Part shown: piece after piece, positions 27,076 to 36,421 of the stretch
Numbering within the stretch: the stretch's first letter is position 1
How the letters are laid out: each line of letters starts with the position of its first letter
Assembly (NCBI GenBank): GCA_903899965.1
Contig: CAIULB010000009.1
Coordinates: 1-64,000, forward strand
Length of the DNA stretch: 64,000 nt
Source: an uncultured Methylophilaceae bacterium
Lineage (GTDB): Bacteria; Pseudomonadota; Gammaproteobacteria; Burkholderiales; Methylophilaceae
Reading direction: 5' to 3'
Program-made: the position numbers and the translations under genes
The notes under the pieces: generated by a model
What the model was told of the DNA's origin: nothing
Databases searched by the model: none
The model's input: only the letters and a program-made list of their open reading frames with translations

Positions 27076-27936
27076 TTAGGCCGCCACAAATTGGTGAAAG
27101 TATTCGGTTAATGCATCGGCATCAAAATCGCCCTCAACGAAGAAAGGCGCCATATCAAACTTCATAAACAAGGCTTCAATCTCAGCGCGTCTTGCTTCAA
27201 AGCTAGCGACGATGTTGGCGCGCATATCCTTGCGTAAAAACAAGGTGCGTTTCTCGCCTGTTTCGCAGTCAGTCACGCTGGTGATGCCAAATTCGGGTAA
27301 GTTTTTATATTCAGAAGAGTCCCAAAGCACAATTGGCACAACGTGATGCTGCATCATCAATGAAAGTGAATCTTCCAGTTCATTGATTGGCATATGGAAG
27401 TCTGAAATCAAGAAGATTAATGAGCGTTCGCGCGGCAAAAAGCGATTGACGTCATTTAAGCCAGCGCTACCTACTTGCTCTGGTTCAAAGTTTTTAAGAG
27501 CTGCAGTCAACTCCAATGCTTGATGCGCTCTAAAAGATTGCGTGCATAGCCAGTCTTCACGGACTACGTCATCAAAGCCAATAAAGCCAAATGGGTCGCT
27601 GTTGTGTGTGGCAGACATGGCAATTGCGCTCGCAATTTTGCTAGTTAAAACCACTTTACTTTGCTTGCCACCAAAATTCATGGAGCCAGATAAATCTGCG
27701 ATTGCAAATACAGGCGTCGCACTTTTTTGATTGAAAATACGCACATACACTTGCTCTAGCGGGTCGCGTATCGTTTGGCGAATATCAATACGGCGTGGGT
27801 CAGGGTATGAAAGCAGGGTGGTATGACCACGAAACTCCATGCCCATTCCACGTTGCGTGCTCGAATGGCTTCCAGAGTGACGCCCACGTGAGCGCCAGCT
27901 GATGTGGTAGCTAAACTCTTTTATCTCGTTTTGCAT
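27076..27936 (-). CDS. mxaS: MxaS, DUF58/VWA-like maturation protein
   Basis: 286-residue cytoplasmic DUF58 family protein with a VWA-like core: FAIADLSGSMNFGGK gives the MIDAS residues, and SLIFLISDFHMP the second strand. MoxR ATPases act together with DUF58 and VWA partners as a chaperone system, and mxaS directly follows mxaR (21-base gap), fitting that pairing. No membrane segment is evident, unlike many DUF58 proteins. Confidence 0.9.
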   Translation of the reverse strand: MQNEIKEFSYHISWRSRGRHSGSHSSTQRGMGMEFRGHTTLLSYPDPRRIDIRQTIRDPLEQVYVRIFNQKSATPVFAIADLSGSMNFGGKQSKVVLTSKIASAIAMSATHNSDPFGFIGFDDVVREDWLCTQSFRAHQALELTAALKNFEPEQVGSAGLNDVNRFLPRERSLIFLISDFHMPINELEDSLSLMMQHHVVPIVLWDSSEYKNLPEFGITSVTDCETGEKRTLFLRKDMRANIVASFEARRAEIEALFMKFDMAPFFVEGDFDADALTEYFHQFVAA

Positions 27937-27957
27937 GTGTGGGCTTGCTTAATTTTC

Positions 27958-28974
27958 TTAAGGTGCAGCAACCGCATTCACAATGCCTGTCAACAATTCG
28001 CGCGCGATTTCTGTACGACGCATTTCATAGACAGGGCTAAATACCAAACGATGTGCCACTGTTGAGTGGAATACCGCATGGATATCTTCTGGCAATACTG
28101 AGTCGCGATTGTTAAGCCATGCATTCACACGTGCTGCGCGCATAAGCATACTCATGCCTCGAGGGCTAGCGCCCGATAAAACTAGGCGGTTCATGTCCAC
28201 GCCGCTTACTTTTACACCATAAGCCGTTGGAGTTTTTGTCGCACGCCATAAGTTAAGTGCGTATTGACGCAGTGTTGGTGTCGCTTCGATTTTGGCTTGA
28301 AGCAATGCTGAGAATGCATTTAATTGGTCGAATTGCAAAACATCTGCTTGAATGGTGTTTACCAAAGCATCCACGTTATGGAACTTGGTATCAAATACTA
28401 ATGATTCCATAATTGCGTTGTCATCAGGCACCACGATAGGGATTTCCATCATAAAGCGGTCACGCGCTGCAGATGGGATTTCGAAAGTTTCTTCTTTTTC
28501 AACTTGGTTCCGGTCTGCGAATACCAACATGTGTGGGAAATGATATTCCTTGTTGAATGCAGATAATGTGCGCTCAGCCATCACACGAAGTAACAATGAG
28601 TGAACTTGTGGACGCGCACGGTTAATTTCGTTGAAGAAGAATACAGAAAGATTTTCACCAGACATCAGCAGTGGGCCAGGACTTACATGCGGTTTGCCAT
28701 CTTCACCTAAGTAAGTGTGATACACCAAGTCATTAGGCATCAAGTCAATCGTACCCTCGATACGTTGATAACCGCCACCGATGCAGCGTGTAAATGCACG
28801 AAGCAGAGTTGTTTTACCTACGCCGACATCACCCTCAAGCAATACGTGACCACGCGAAAAAATCGCTGTCGTAATTAAGCGAATAGGTGTTTGCTGACCT
28901 ACTACGACTTTGTTGATTTCTGTTTCTAGTGTTTGCGCGTGTTGGCGCATGTCGGTCAGTTGTTTGTCGCTCAT
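27958..28974 (-). CDS. mxaR: MxaR, MoxR-type AAA ATPase
   Basis: AAA+ chaperone-like ATPase of 338 residues, first gene of the mxa maturation operon. Walker A is GDVGVGKTT (48-56), Walker B is VFFFNEINRARP near 115, and an Arg-containing AARDRFMMEI segment follows. The C-terminal helical lid includes SGASPRGMSMLMRAARV, diagnostic of MoxR proteins. It probably remodels methanol dehydrogenase with MxaS, MxaC and MxaL for metal insertion. GGGACAAG precedes the ATG. The operon promoter would lie in the 193-base region shared with fabA. Confidence 0.93.
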   Translation of the reverse strand: MSDKQLTDMRQHAQTLETEINKVVVGQQTPIRLITTAIFSRGHVLLEGDVGVGKTTLLRAFTRCIGGGYQRIEGTIDLMPNDLVYHTYLGEDGKPHVSPGPLLMSGENLSVFFFNEINRARPQVHSLLLRVMAERTLSAFNKEYHFPHMLVFADRNQVEKEETFEIPSAARDRFMMEIPIVVPDDNAIMESLVFDTKFHNVDALVNTIQADVLQFDQLNAFSALLQAKIEATPTLRQYALNLWRATKTPTAYGVKVSGVDMNRLVLSGASPRGMSMLMRAARVNAWLNNRDSVLPEDIHAVFHSTVAHRLVFSPVYEMRRTEIARELLTGIVNAVAAP

Positions 28975-29060
28975 GGACTTGTCCCGTAAGAAAGTTAATG
29001 AAAATGAATAAGAAGAAATAAATTTGTAACAAATAGTAACGGAGATTTAGTATGGTGTAA

Positions 29061-29070
29061 ACAGATCTGT
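29061..29070. promoter_or_regulatory. Palindrome between divergent mxaR and fabA
   Basis: ACAGATCTGT is a perfect 10-base palindrome, with a partly symmetrical flank (TGTAA on the left, ATACC on the right). It is placed about 90 bases from each divergent start codon. It may bind a regulator of either operon; no known motif is claimed. Confidence 0.25.
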
Positions 29071-29167
29071 ATACCCTTTAATTTGTTGCATAAATGACAT
29101 TAGGGCTTTCACTTAAACGGTTTTCCAGCGAAAATAGCATTAATTCTGAAAATACTAGGTTAATAGA

Positions 29168-29683
29168 ATGCAAAAAAAGAATAGCTTTACCTACGAAGAA
29201 CTATTGTCTTGCGGCCGTGGTGAGATGTTTGGCGCAGGCAATGCGCAGTTGCCTTTGCCGCCAATGTTGATGTTCGATCGCATTGTTTCTATCACTGAAG
29301 AAGGCGGCAAATACGGCCAAGGCCAAATTATTGCTGAGCTAGATGTGAAGCCTGACTTATGGTTCTTTGGCTGTCACTTCGAGGGCGACCCAGTGATGCC
29401 GGGCTGTTTAGGTTTAGATGCGATGTGGCAATTGGTAGGTTTTTACCTAGGCTGGAAAGGTGGCCCTGGCCGTGGTCGTGCATTAGGTGCTGGCGAAGTT
29501 AAATTTAGCGGACAAGTATTGCCTACAGGCAAAAAAGTGACTTACTACATTGATCTAAAACGTGTGATTATGCGTAAATTGGTGATGGGTATTGCTGATG
29601 CGCGTATGGAGTTAGATGGCCGTGAAATTTATGTGGCTAATGATTTGCGTGTTGGCTTGTTTACAAGTACAGATAATTTTTAA
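29168..29683 (+). CDS. fabA: 3-hydroxydecanoyl-ACP dehydratase/isomerase
   Basis: Dehydrates 3-hydroxydecanoyl-ACP and isomerises trans-2 to cis-3-decenoyl-ACP, the branch point to unsaturated fatty acids. The 171-residue hot-dog protein has the catalytic His in [15 protein letters not shown] (about 70-84) and the catalytic Asp in [16 protein letters not shown], which distinguish FabA from FabZ. It is followed by fabB at 36 bases, the usual pair in proteobacteria. Confidence 0.97.
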   Translation: MQKKNSFTYEELLSCGRGEMFGAGNAQLPLPPMLMFDRIVSITEEGGKYGQGQIIAELDVKPDLWFFGCHFEGDPVMPGCLGLDAMWQLVGFYLGWKGGPGRGRALGAGEVKFSGQVLPTGKKVTYYIDLKRVIMRKLVMGIADARMELDGREIYVANDLRVGLFTSTDNF

Positions 29684-29719
29684 AATTACAAAAATAAACT
29701 AGTTCGGGAGAACGGTATT

Positions 29720-30937
29720 ATGCGTCGTGTCGTCGTTACTGGCATGGGGATTGTGTCTAGCTTAGGCAACAATGTGGCTGAGGTAAAAGACAGTCTTTAT
29801 GAAGGCCGCTCAGGCATTACATTCCAACCAGAGTATGTTGAGATGGGGTTGCGCTCACATGTGGCTGGTTCGATTAAAAACCTTAATGTAGAAGAGTTAA
29901 TTGATCGCAAATTAATGCGCTTCATGGCTAAGGGCCATGCTTATGCTTGGCTTGCGATGCAAGAAGCGATTGCTGATGCTGCCTTGCCTGAAGAAATGGT
30001 TTCGAATGTGCGTACTGGCCTCATTGTTGGCGCGGGTGGCGCATCCCATGAAAGTATTTTAGAAGGTATTGATACACTGCGGGAAAAAGGCGTTCGTCGC
30101 GTTGGGCCTTATATGGTCACAAAAGCAATGGCAAGTGGCGTCTCTGCTTGTTTGGCAACTGGTGCGAAAATCAAAGGTGTGAACTACGGCATTAGTTCTG
30201 CTTGTTCAACCAGCGCACACTGTATTGGTGCTGGTGTTGAGCAAATTCAACTGGGCAAACAAGACATTGTGTTTGCTGGTGGCGCGGAAGAAGAGCATTG
30301 GACGTTGTCTTTTATGTTTGATGCGATGGGTGCACTTTCAAGTAAATACAACGAAACACCAGACAAGGCTTCACGCACTTATGACGCAGACCGCGATGGT
30401 TTTGTGATCTCTGGCGGCGGTGGCATTTTGGTGCTGGAAGAATATGAACACGCAAAAGCCCGTGGCGCAAAAATCTACGCTGAAGTGGTTGGATATGGCG
30501 CGACATCTGATGGCTACGACATGGTGGCTCCAAGTGGTGAAGGCGCAGAACGTTGCATGAAGTTGGCGCTTGAGGGTGTTGGTAAGATTGATTACATCAA
30601 TACACACGGTACAAGTACGCCAGTAGGCGATACTAAAGAACTGGAAGCGATTCGTGCAGTGTTCGGCAATAGCGATACAGCGATTGCTTCAACTAAATCA
30701 CTTTCAGGTCATGCGCTTGGTGCGGCTGGCGTGAATGAAGCTATTTACACCCTGATTATGATGGAAAATAACTTCATTGCGGCTTCCGCTAACATTGAAA
30801 ACCTAGATCCAGCGGCTGAAGGAATGAATATCGTTCGCAAGCGTATGGATAACGTGAAAATTGAAACCGCGCTTTCAAATAGCTTTGGCTTTGGTGGAAC
30901 GAATGCAACATTAACGCTTTCAACTAAAAACTTGTAA
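29720..30937 (+). CDS. fabB: Beta-ketoacyl-ACP synthase I
   Basis: Extends cis-3-decenoyl-ACP in unsaturated fatty acid synthesis. The active-site Cys is in [10 protein letters not shown] near residue 163, the first His in [11 protein letters not shown] near 297 and the second in SGHALGAAG near 333. The 405-residue length, the [10 protein letters not shown] block and pairing with fabA make it FabB rather than FabF. GGGAG precedes the ATG. Confidence 0.96.
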   Translation: MRRVVVTGMGIVSSLGNNVAEVKDSLYEGRSGITFQPEYVEMGLRSHVAGSIKNLNVEELIDRKLMRFMAKGHAYAWLAMQEAIADAALPEEMVSNVRTGLIVGAGGASHESILEGIDTLREKGVRRVGPYMVTKAMASGVSACLATGAKIKGVNYGISSACSTSAHCIGAGVEQIQLGKQDIVFAGGAEEEHWTLSFMFDAMGALSSKYNETPDKASRTYDADRDGFVISGGGGILVLEEYEHAKARGAKIYAEVVGYGATSDGYDMVAPSGEGAERCMKLALEGVGKIDYINTHGTSTPVGDTKELEAIRAVFGNSDTAIASTKSLSGHALGAAGVNEAIYTLIMMENNFIAASANIENLDPAAEGMNIVRKRMDNVKIETALSNSFGFGGTNATLTLSTKNL

Positions 30938-30957
30938 ACTTTTCGATTGCATTAAAT

Positions 30958-30984
30958 AAGCCGTCTTTTTAGGCGGCTTTTTTT
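30958..30984 (+). terminator. Rho-independent terminator after fabAB
   Basis: AAGCCGTC (30958-30965) pairs with GGCGGCTT (30972-30979, one G-T pair) around a 6-base loop, followed by Ts to 30984. It lies between the convergent fabB and rlmF genes. Confidence 0.85.
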
Positions 30985-30988
30985 CTAA

Positions 30989-31869
30989 CTAAAAGTAGGA
31001 CCAAGCAGTTAATCGGCTTTGTTTCTGCCCTTGCGACATTTCAACGACTTTTATTTTCTTGGCGCCAACGGTTTTAAGTGCGCGTTTGATTTTGGGTAAA
31101 TTGCTTGCCTTGGAGACTAGCGTTGTGAACCAGCGACACTGATTTTTATATAGTACGCTCTCTTCAATCATGCGTTCTATAAAACTAAGTTCGCCACCTT
31201 CACAAAAGAGCTCTGCCCCTTGCCCACCAAAGTTGAGTTTGGTGCTTAATACTTTGTTGAAAGCTTTCCCCGAGTTTCTAGATAAGCCATTGATTTTTCG
31301 TTGTGTGCCGGCTTGCGCTTCCTCAATTGACGCGTGAAAGGGGGGGGGTTGCACATGGTGAAATCAAAAGCTTCATTTTCTTGGATAATGCCTTTGAAAA
31401 TAAAATTCGAATCGTTTTGCATTCTTAGTTGAATAGATTCATTGAGTCCATTTGCATCTAAAATTTCTTGCGCATTTTTGATTGCAGTCGAGTTAATATC
31501 CGCCCCAATAAAGTCCCAGCCATATTCTTGATGACCAATCAGCGGATAAATCGCGTTTGCGCCAACACCAATATCCAAACCCTTAATTTTTTTGTTTTGA
31601 TCGGAATCAAGTAAATCAGCCAGATAGTGGATATAGTCAGCGCGTCCTGGAATAGGTGGGCAAAGAAATTGGTCGGGAATATCCCATTCAGCAATTTGAT
31701 AGTAATGTGCTAAAAGCGCTTTGTTGAGTGCTTTAACGGCTTTAGGGTTTGCAAAGTCAATGGATAAATCGTTATAAGCATTTGGCTTTACAAAAGCCTT
31801 GAGAGATGGATTTGCGATCGATAGCGCACCTAAGTCGTAGCGGCTTTTATGTTTGTTTTTAGGGTGCAT
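30989..31869 (-). pseudogene. rlmF: rlmF, 23S rRNA m6A1618 methyltransferase, frameshifted in the catalytic motif
   Basis: The two halves of an RlmF/YbiN protein lie in different frames. The N-terminal part (31869 to about 31350) has [16 protein letters not shown] for SAM binding and runs to FTMCNPP. The C-terminal part (to 30989) has [17 protein letters not shown], then TKLNFGGQGAELFCEGGEL and MSQGQKQSRLTAW. The break is a run of nine C on the coding strand (plus-strand G at 31340-31348). Seven C would give an intact NPPFHAS motif and a continuous product of about 292 residues. As read, the frame shifts inside the NPPF active-site motif and the N-terminal product is 207 residues. It could be a recent mutation, slipped-strand phase variation or a homopolymer sequencing error. 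Confidence 0.88.
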
Positions 31870-31884
31870 TAATAAAGGACGCGT

Positions 31885-32253
31885 TTATAAAATGAGGGCT
31901 GCGGCTACTTTGCGGCCTTCCGCCATGAGGATGTTATAGGTTCTACAAGCGGCGTCAGTGGTCATGCATTCAACAGGAATATTGGCGGCTGTTAATGTTT
32001 GAATTAAATGGGGACGAATAAAACGATGGGTTGCGCCAGTGCCTAATAAAACCACTTCGGGCTGGTAGCCTAATAAGCACTCGAAATTCGCCTCAATTAA
32101 GTTATCAAAATCGCTTACAACCCAGTCCAGCAAAAGCTCGTCAGGAAGCACAACCAAGCTCTGCGGATAGATGAGATTGTTTATGGAAATCCAATCTTGG
32201 CTATACCCTGTAATGAGCTGTTTACCATCTGCTTGGGTTAAATGTAACTTCAT
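31885..32253 (-). CDS. Mth938/DUF498-domain protein (NDUFAF3-like)
   Basis: 122-residue single-domain protein of the Mth938 fold, related to mitochondrial complex I assembly factor NDUFAF3. Family pattern seen: an N-terminal beta stretch with GYSQDWISINN, the central PEVVLLGTGATHRF and the C-terminal VECMTTDAACRTYNILMAEGR. The role in bacteria is unclear. It starts the two-gene minus-strand unit with rlmF (15-base gap) and is divergent from the aminotransferase at 32367. Confidence 0.82.
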   Translation of the reverse strand: MKLHLTQADGKQLITGYSQDWISINNLIYPQSLVVLPDELLLDWVVSDFDNLIEANFECLLGYQPEVVLLGTGATHRFIRPHLIQTLTAANIPVECMTTDAACRTYNILMAEGRKVAAALIL

Positions 32254-32366
32254 CTTAATTTCTCATATTGATTTGGCTTAATCGCTAGCCTTGAAAATCG
32301 CTTGTTTCATTGCCTGATATGGCCTTCGCGAGTAAGATAACATATTTTTCTGCTTAGGTTTTTGCC

Positions 32367-33596
32367 GTGCAACCTTTACTCAAATCTTCCAAGCTTAATA
32401 ATGTGTGCTACGACATTCGTGGGCCAGTATTGGCGCGCGCCAAAAAGATGGAAGAGGATGGTCATCGCATTATCAAGTTGAACATTGGCAATCCTGCGCC
32501 ATTTGGTTTTGAAGCGCCTGAGGAAATTCTGCAAGATGTCATTCGCAATATGGATCAAGCGTCTGGCTACACAGACTCCAAAGGTCTGTTTGCCGCGCGC
32601 AAAGCCATTATGCATTACACCCAACAAAAGAATATTGATGGCGTGACAATAGACGACATCATCATCGGCAATGGTGTCTCTGAGCTTATCGTGATGGCGA
32701 TGCAAGGTTTGCTAAATAATGGCGACCAAGTATTGGTGCCTGCGCCAGATTATCCTTTGTGGACGGCGGCTGTTAATTTGGCTGGTGGCACAGCACGTCA
32801 CTATGTCTGTGATGAAGCTTCTGGCTGGTTGCCAGATCTGAAAGATATTGAATCAAAAATCACTGCTAATACACGCGGCATTGTGATTATCAATCCAAAT
32901 AATCCAACAGGCGCTTTGTACCCTGATGAGATTTTGCAAGGTATTATCGAAATTGCGCGTCATCACAATTTGGTGATTTTTGCGGATGAGATTTACGACA
33001 AAGTCTTGTATGACGGTAATACGCATACTTCAATTGCATCGCTTGCTGATGATGTGCTGTTTGTGACATTTAATGGCTTGTCTAAAAACTATCGTACTTG
33101 CGGGTATCGTGCGGGGTGGTTAATTATTTCTGGTGAAAAGAAACACGCTAAAGACTATATCGAAGGTTTGAATATGCTTGCTTCGATGCGTCTTTGTGCG
33201 AATGTGCCGGGCCAGTTAGGCATTCAAACTGCATTGGGTGGATATCAAAGTATTGATGATTTAGTCTCGCCAGATGGTCGCCTGTGTAAGCAACGTGATC
33301 TGGCTTACGATATGTTAACTTCCATCCCTGGTGTTACTTGTTCAAAGCCTGCCGCGGCAATGTATCTATTCCCTAAGCTTGATCCCAAAATGTATCCAAT
33401 TGAGGATGATCAACAATTCATTCTTGATTTGCTCTTGGAAGAAAAAGTCTTATTGGTGCAAGGCTCTGGCTTTAACTGGAAAACACCTGACCATTTCCGC
33501 GTTGTGTTCTTACCTAACGTGGATGACTTAAAAGAGGCGATTACCCGAATTGCGCGCTTCTTAGACCAATATCGAAAACAGCACGGCATTAAATAA
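32367..33596 (+). CDS. alaA: Alanine-synthesising class I aminotransferase, AlaA-like
   Basis: PLP-dependent aminotransferase (409 residues) that probably makes alanine from pyruvate and glutamate. Fold-type I features are NPNNPTGALYP, the cofactor Asp in IFADEIYDKVLYDG and the PLP Lys in FNGLSKNYRTCGYRAGW near residue 240, with RVVFLPN near the C-terminus. The N-terminal YDIRGPVLARAKKMEEDGH is typical of AlaA. The start is GTG at 32367. It is followed by hom and thrC; this order is common in betaproteobacteria and was once read as a threonine-linked aminotransferase. The symbol is given by similarity of motifs. Confidence 0.85.
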   Translation: MQPLLKSSKLNNVCYDIRGPVLARAKKMEEDGHRIIKLNIGNPAPFGFEAPEEILQDVIRNMDQASGYTDSKGLFAARKAIMHYTQQKNIDGVTIDDIIIGNGVSELIVMAMQGLLNNGDQVLVPAPDYPLWTAAVNLAGGTARHYVCDEASGWLPDLKDIESKITANTRGIVIINPNNPTGALYPDEILQGIIEIARHHNLVIFADEIYDKVLYDGNTHTSIASLADDVLFVTFNGLSKNYRTCGYRAGWLIISGEKKHAKDYIEGLNMLASMRLCANVPGQLGIQTALGGYQSIDDLVSPDGRLCKQRDLAYDMLTSIPGVTCSKPAAAMYLFPKLDPKMYPIEDDQQFILDLLLEEKVLLVQGSGFNWKTPDHFRVVFLPNVDDLKEAITRIARFLDQYRKQHGIK

Positions 33597-33631
33597 CAAA
33601 AAAACAATATAACAATCGTTAACGAAAGTAT

Positions 33632-34957
33632 ATGAATAGTATGAAGTCATTAAAAGTTGGTTTGCTTGGTATCGGCACAGTCGGCGGTGGTACATATACC
33701 GTATTAACCCGCAATCAAGAAGCAATTTCGCGTCGTGCAGGTTACAAAATTGAAATTGTAAAAGTGGCAGACCGCAATCTTGAGCTTGCGAAAAACCTCA
33801 CCAACGGCCAAGTTGAAGTAACAGATGATGTGTTTTCTGTGGTGAATGACCCGAATATTGATGTGGTCGTTGAGTTAATTGGTGGTTATACGCTTGCTAA
33901 AGATCTCATGCTAAAGGCCATTGAGAACGGCAAGCATGTGGTGACCGCTAACAAAGCGTTGATCGCTATGCACGGTAACGAGATTTTTGCAGCAGCCAAA
34001 GCTAAAGGCGTGATTGTCGCTTTTGAAGCAGGTGTTGCAGGTGGCATACCAATTATCAAAGCGCTTCGTGAAGGGTTGGTGGCTAACAAGATTGAATGGA
34101 TTGCGGGCATTATTAACGGCACTACCAACTTTATCCTCACTGAAATGCGTGACAAGGGCCTCGCTTTCGCTGATGTGCTTGGAGAAGCACAACGCTTGGG
34201 TTATGCAGAAGCTGACCCTACATTTGATGTGGAAGGCATTGATGCTGCGCATAAGCTCATGATTATGTCTGCGATTGGATTTGGTATTCCAATGCAGTTT
34301 GATAAGGTTTATACCGAGGGCATTACTAAGCTTGAGAGTAAAGATATCCGCTACGCTGAAGAGTTGGGCTACCGTGTGAAATTGTTAGGCATTACTAAAC
34401 ATAGCGGCAACGGCATTGAAATTCGCGTGCATCCAACTTTGATTCCTGAAAAGCGTTTGATTGCTAATGTGGATGGCGCAATGAATGCAGTCGTAGTGAA
34501 GGGTGATGCCGTAGGCCCTACGCTTTATTACGGCGCCGGCGCTGGCGCAGAGCCTACGGCAAGTTCAGTGATTGCTGATTTGGTTGATGTTGCACGCATG
34601 CAAAATACAAGCATTGAAGAGCGAGTACCTTATCTGGCCTATCACGACACAACACCAACTGCGAACACGCCTATCTTACCAATCGGGGAAATTAGCACCG
34701 CCTATTACTTACGTATGCGTGCTTTAGATAAGCCTGGTGTATTAGCTGAAGTGACGAAGATTTTAGGTGATAGACAAATCTCTATTGATGCGATGATGCA
34801 AAAAGAACCGCAAGATGGCGAGACAGAAGCGGATATCGTGATTTTGACGCACATCACGGTTGAGAAGAATATGAATGCGGCGATTCAATCGATTGAAGCC
34901 TTGCCGGCGATTGATGGCGCCGTGGTGAAATTGCGTATGGAAGAATTAAATAAATGA
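33632..34957 (+). CDS. hom: Homoserine dehydrogenase
   Basis: Reduces aspartate semialdehyde to homoserine with NAD(P)H, committing carbon to threonine and methionine. The 441-residue protein has GLLGIGTVGGGTY near the N-terminus, TANKALIA, the catalytic region GINGTTNFILTEM (as GIINGTTNFIL), and YAEADPTFDVEGIDAAHKL. A C-terminal ACT domain (about 355-435, YYLRMRALDKPGVLAEVTKI) suggests feedback control by threonine. An alternative ATG lies three codons on. It overlaps thrC by four bases (ATGA). Confidence 0.96.
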   Translation: MNSMKSLKVGLLGIGTVGGGTYTVLTRNQEAISRRAGYKIEIVKVADRNLELAKNLTNGQVEVTDDVFSVVNDPNIDVVVELIGGYTLAKDLMLKAIENGKHVVTANKALIAMHGNEIFAAAKAKGVIVAFEAGVAGGIPIIKALREGLVANKIEWIAGIINGTTNFILTEMRDKGLAFADVLGEAQRLGYAEADPTFDVEGIDAAHKLMIMSAIGFGIPMQFDKVYTEGITKLESKDIRYAEELGYRVKLLGITKHSGNGIEIRVHPTLIPEKRLIANVDGAMNAVVVKGDAVGPTLYYGAGAGAEPTASSVIADLVDVARMQNTSIEERVPYLAYHDTTPTANTPILPIGEISTAYYLRMRALDKPGVLAEVTKILGDRQISIDAMMQKEPQDGETEADIVILTHITVEKNMNAAIQSIEALPAIDGAVVKLRMEELNK

Positions 34958-36387
34958 AATACATCAGTACCCGTGGGCAATCGCCTGCTTTAAGTTTTAG
35001 CGAAATTTTGCTTGGTGGGTTAGCGCCAGATGGTGGTTTATATTTACCTGAAAGCTATCCGCAATTTAGCGATTCTGATTTAAGCGCCATGCGCGACATG
35101 AATTATCGTGATTTAGCCTTCACGATTTTAAGTCGATTAATCGACGAGCAAGATATTCCAGCACAAGATTTACGCACGATTGTTGATAAGACTTATCGCG
35201 CCGAGGTTTATTGTTATACACGCAAAGGTCAAAACGCTGAAGACATCACGCCAACGCTTAAATTAGAAAATAATTTGTACTTGCTTTCTCTTTCAAATGG
35301 ACCAACGTTGGCATTTAAAGACATGGCCATGCAGTTGCTTGGTAACCTTTTTGAATACGTGCTCGCTAAAAAAGGTGAGATCACTAATATTTTAGGTGCG
35401 ACCTCTGGCGATACTGGCTCTGCGGCTGAATATGCAATGCGTGGAAAAAAAGGCGTGAACGTATTCATGCTTTCGCCACACCAAAAAATGAGTCGCTTCC
35501 AAGCCGCCCAAATGTTCAGCTTGCAAGATAATAATATTTTCAATATCGCTGTAAAAGGCGTATTTGATGATGCGCAAGATATCGTCAAAGCGGTATCTAA
35601 TGACCATGCTTTTAAGGCAGCGAATAAGATAGGCGCAGTTAACTCTATCAATTGGGCGCGAGTTGCAGCGCAAGTGGTTTACTACTTCAAAGGCTATTTT
35701 GCTGTGACGCAAAACAATAGCCAAAAAGTCAGCTTCGCAGTGCCGTCAGGCAACTTTGGCAATGTATGTGCAGGACATATTGCTCGCATGATGGGCTTGC
35801 CTATTGATAAATTAGTTGTGGCAACTAATGAGAATGACGTGCTTGATGAGTTCTTCAAAACAGGTATTTATCGCCCGCGTGGCTCAGCAAATACTTACCA
35901 TACCTCTAGCCCTTCAATGGATATTAGCAAGGCCTCAAACTTTGAGCGTTTCGTATTCGACTTGGTTGGTCGTGATGCCTCAAAAGTGCGTGAACTTTGG
36001 TCATCGGTCGATGCTGGTGGTGCTTTTGATATTAAGCAAGCTGGCTTGTTTGAAAAAATTGCAGCTTACGGTTTTGTATCTGGCAGTAGCAACCACAGTC
36101 ATCGCATGAACATTATCCGCGAGACTGAAGCTAAGTATGGCGTGGTGATTGATACGCATACCGCAGATGGCTTAAAAGTCGCCTTGGAGCAACGCGATGT
36201 GAGTACGCCGATGTTGGTCTTAGAAACTGCATTGCCAGCTAAGTTTGAAGATGCCATTGTTGAAGCTTTAGGTCATGCGCCAGAGCGCCCAGCGGCGTTG
36301 GAAGGGATCGAGAATCTTCCACAACGTTTCGAAGTGATGAATGCGAATGTGAATGAAGTAAAAGCTTATTTAGTCGCTAATACCTAA
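34954..36387 (+). CDS. thrC: Threonine synthase
   Basis: PLP enzyme converting O-phosphohomoserine to threonine, the step after homoserine kinase. The 477-residue protein is the long class. The PLP Lys lies in NGPTLAFKDMAMQLLG near 110, with GATSGDTGSAAEYAMRGK as the phosphate-binding loop and NSINWARVAAQVVYYF further on. The homoserine kinase gene is not adjacent. Translation is coupled to hom through the ATGA overlap. Confidence 0.96.
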   Translation: MKYISTRGQSPALSFSEILLGGLAPDGGLYLPESYPQFSDSDLSAMRDMNYRDLAFTILSRLIDEQDIPAQDLRTIVDKTYRAEVYCYTRKGQNAEDITPTLKLENNLYLLSLSNGPTLAFKDMAMQLLGNLFEYVLAKKGEITNILGATSGDTGSAAEYAMRGKKGVNVFMLSPHQKMSRFQAAQMFSLQDNNIFNIAVKGVFDDAQDIVKAVSNDHAFKAANKIGAVNSINWARVAAQVVYYFKGYFAVTQNNSQKVSFAVPSGNFGNVCAGHIARMMGLPIDKLVVATNENDVLDEFFKTGIYRPRGSANTYHTSSPSMDISKASNFERFVFDLVGRDASKVRELWSSVDAGGAFDIKQAGLFEKIAAYGFVSGSSNHSHRMNIIRETEAKYGVVIDTHTADGLKVALEQRDVSTPMLVLETALPAKFEDAIVEALGHAPERPAALEGIENLPQRFEVMNANVNEVKAYLVANT

Positions 36388-36421
36388 GTCAAAAGACATA
36401 GAGCCGTAAGACGGAGTCAGT

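Noticed and set aside
31246..31354. Overlapping frames at the rlmF break read as two separate genes
   Set aside because: The two products match the consecutive N- and C-terminal halves of one RlmF protein, joined at the homopolymer run, so a single broken gene explains them better.
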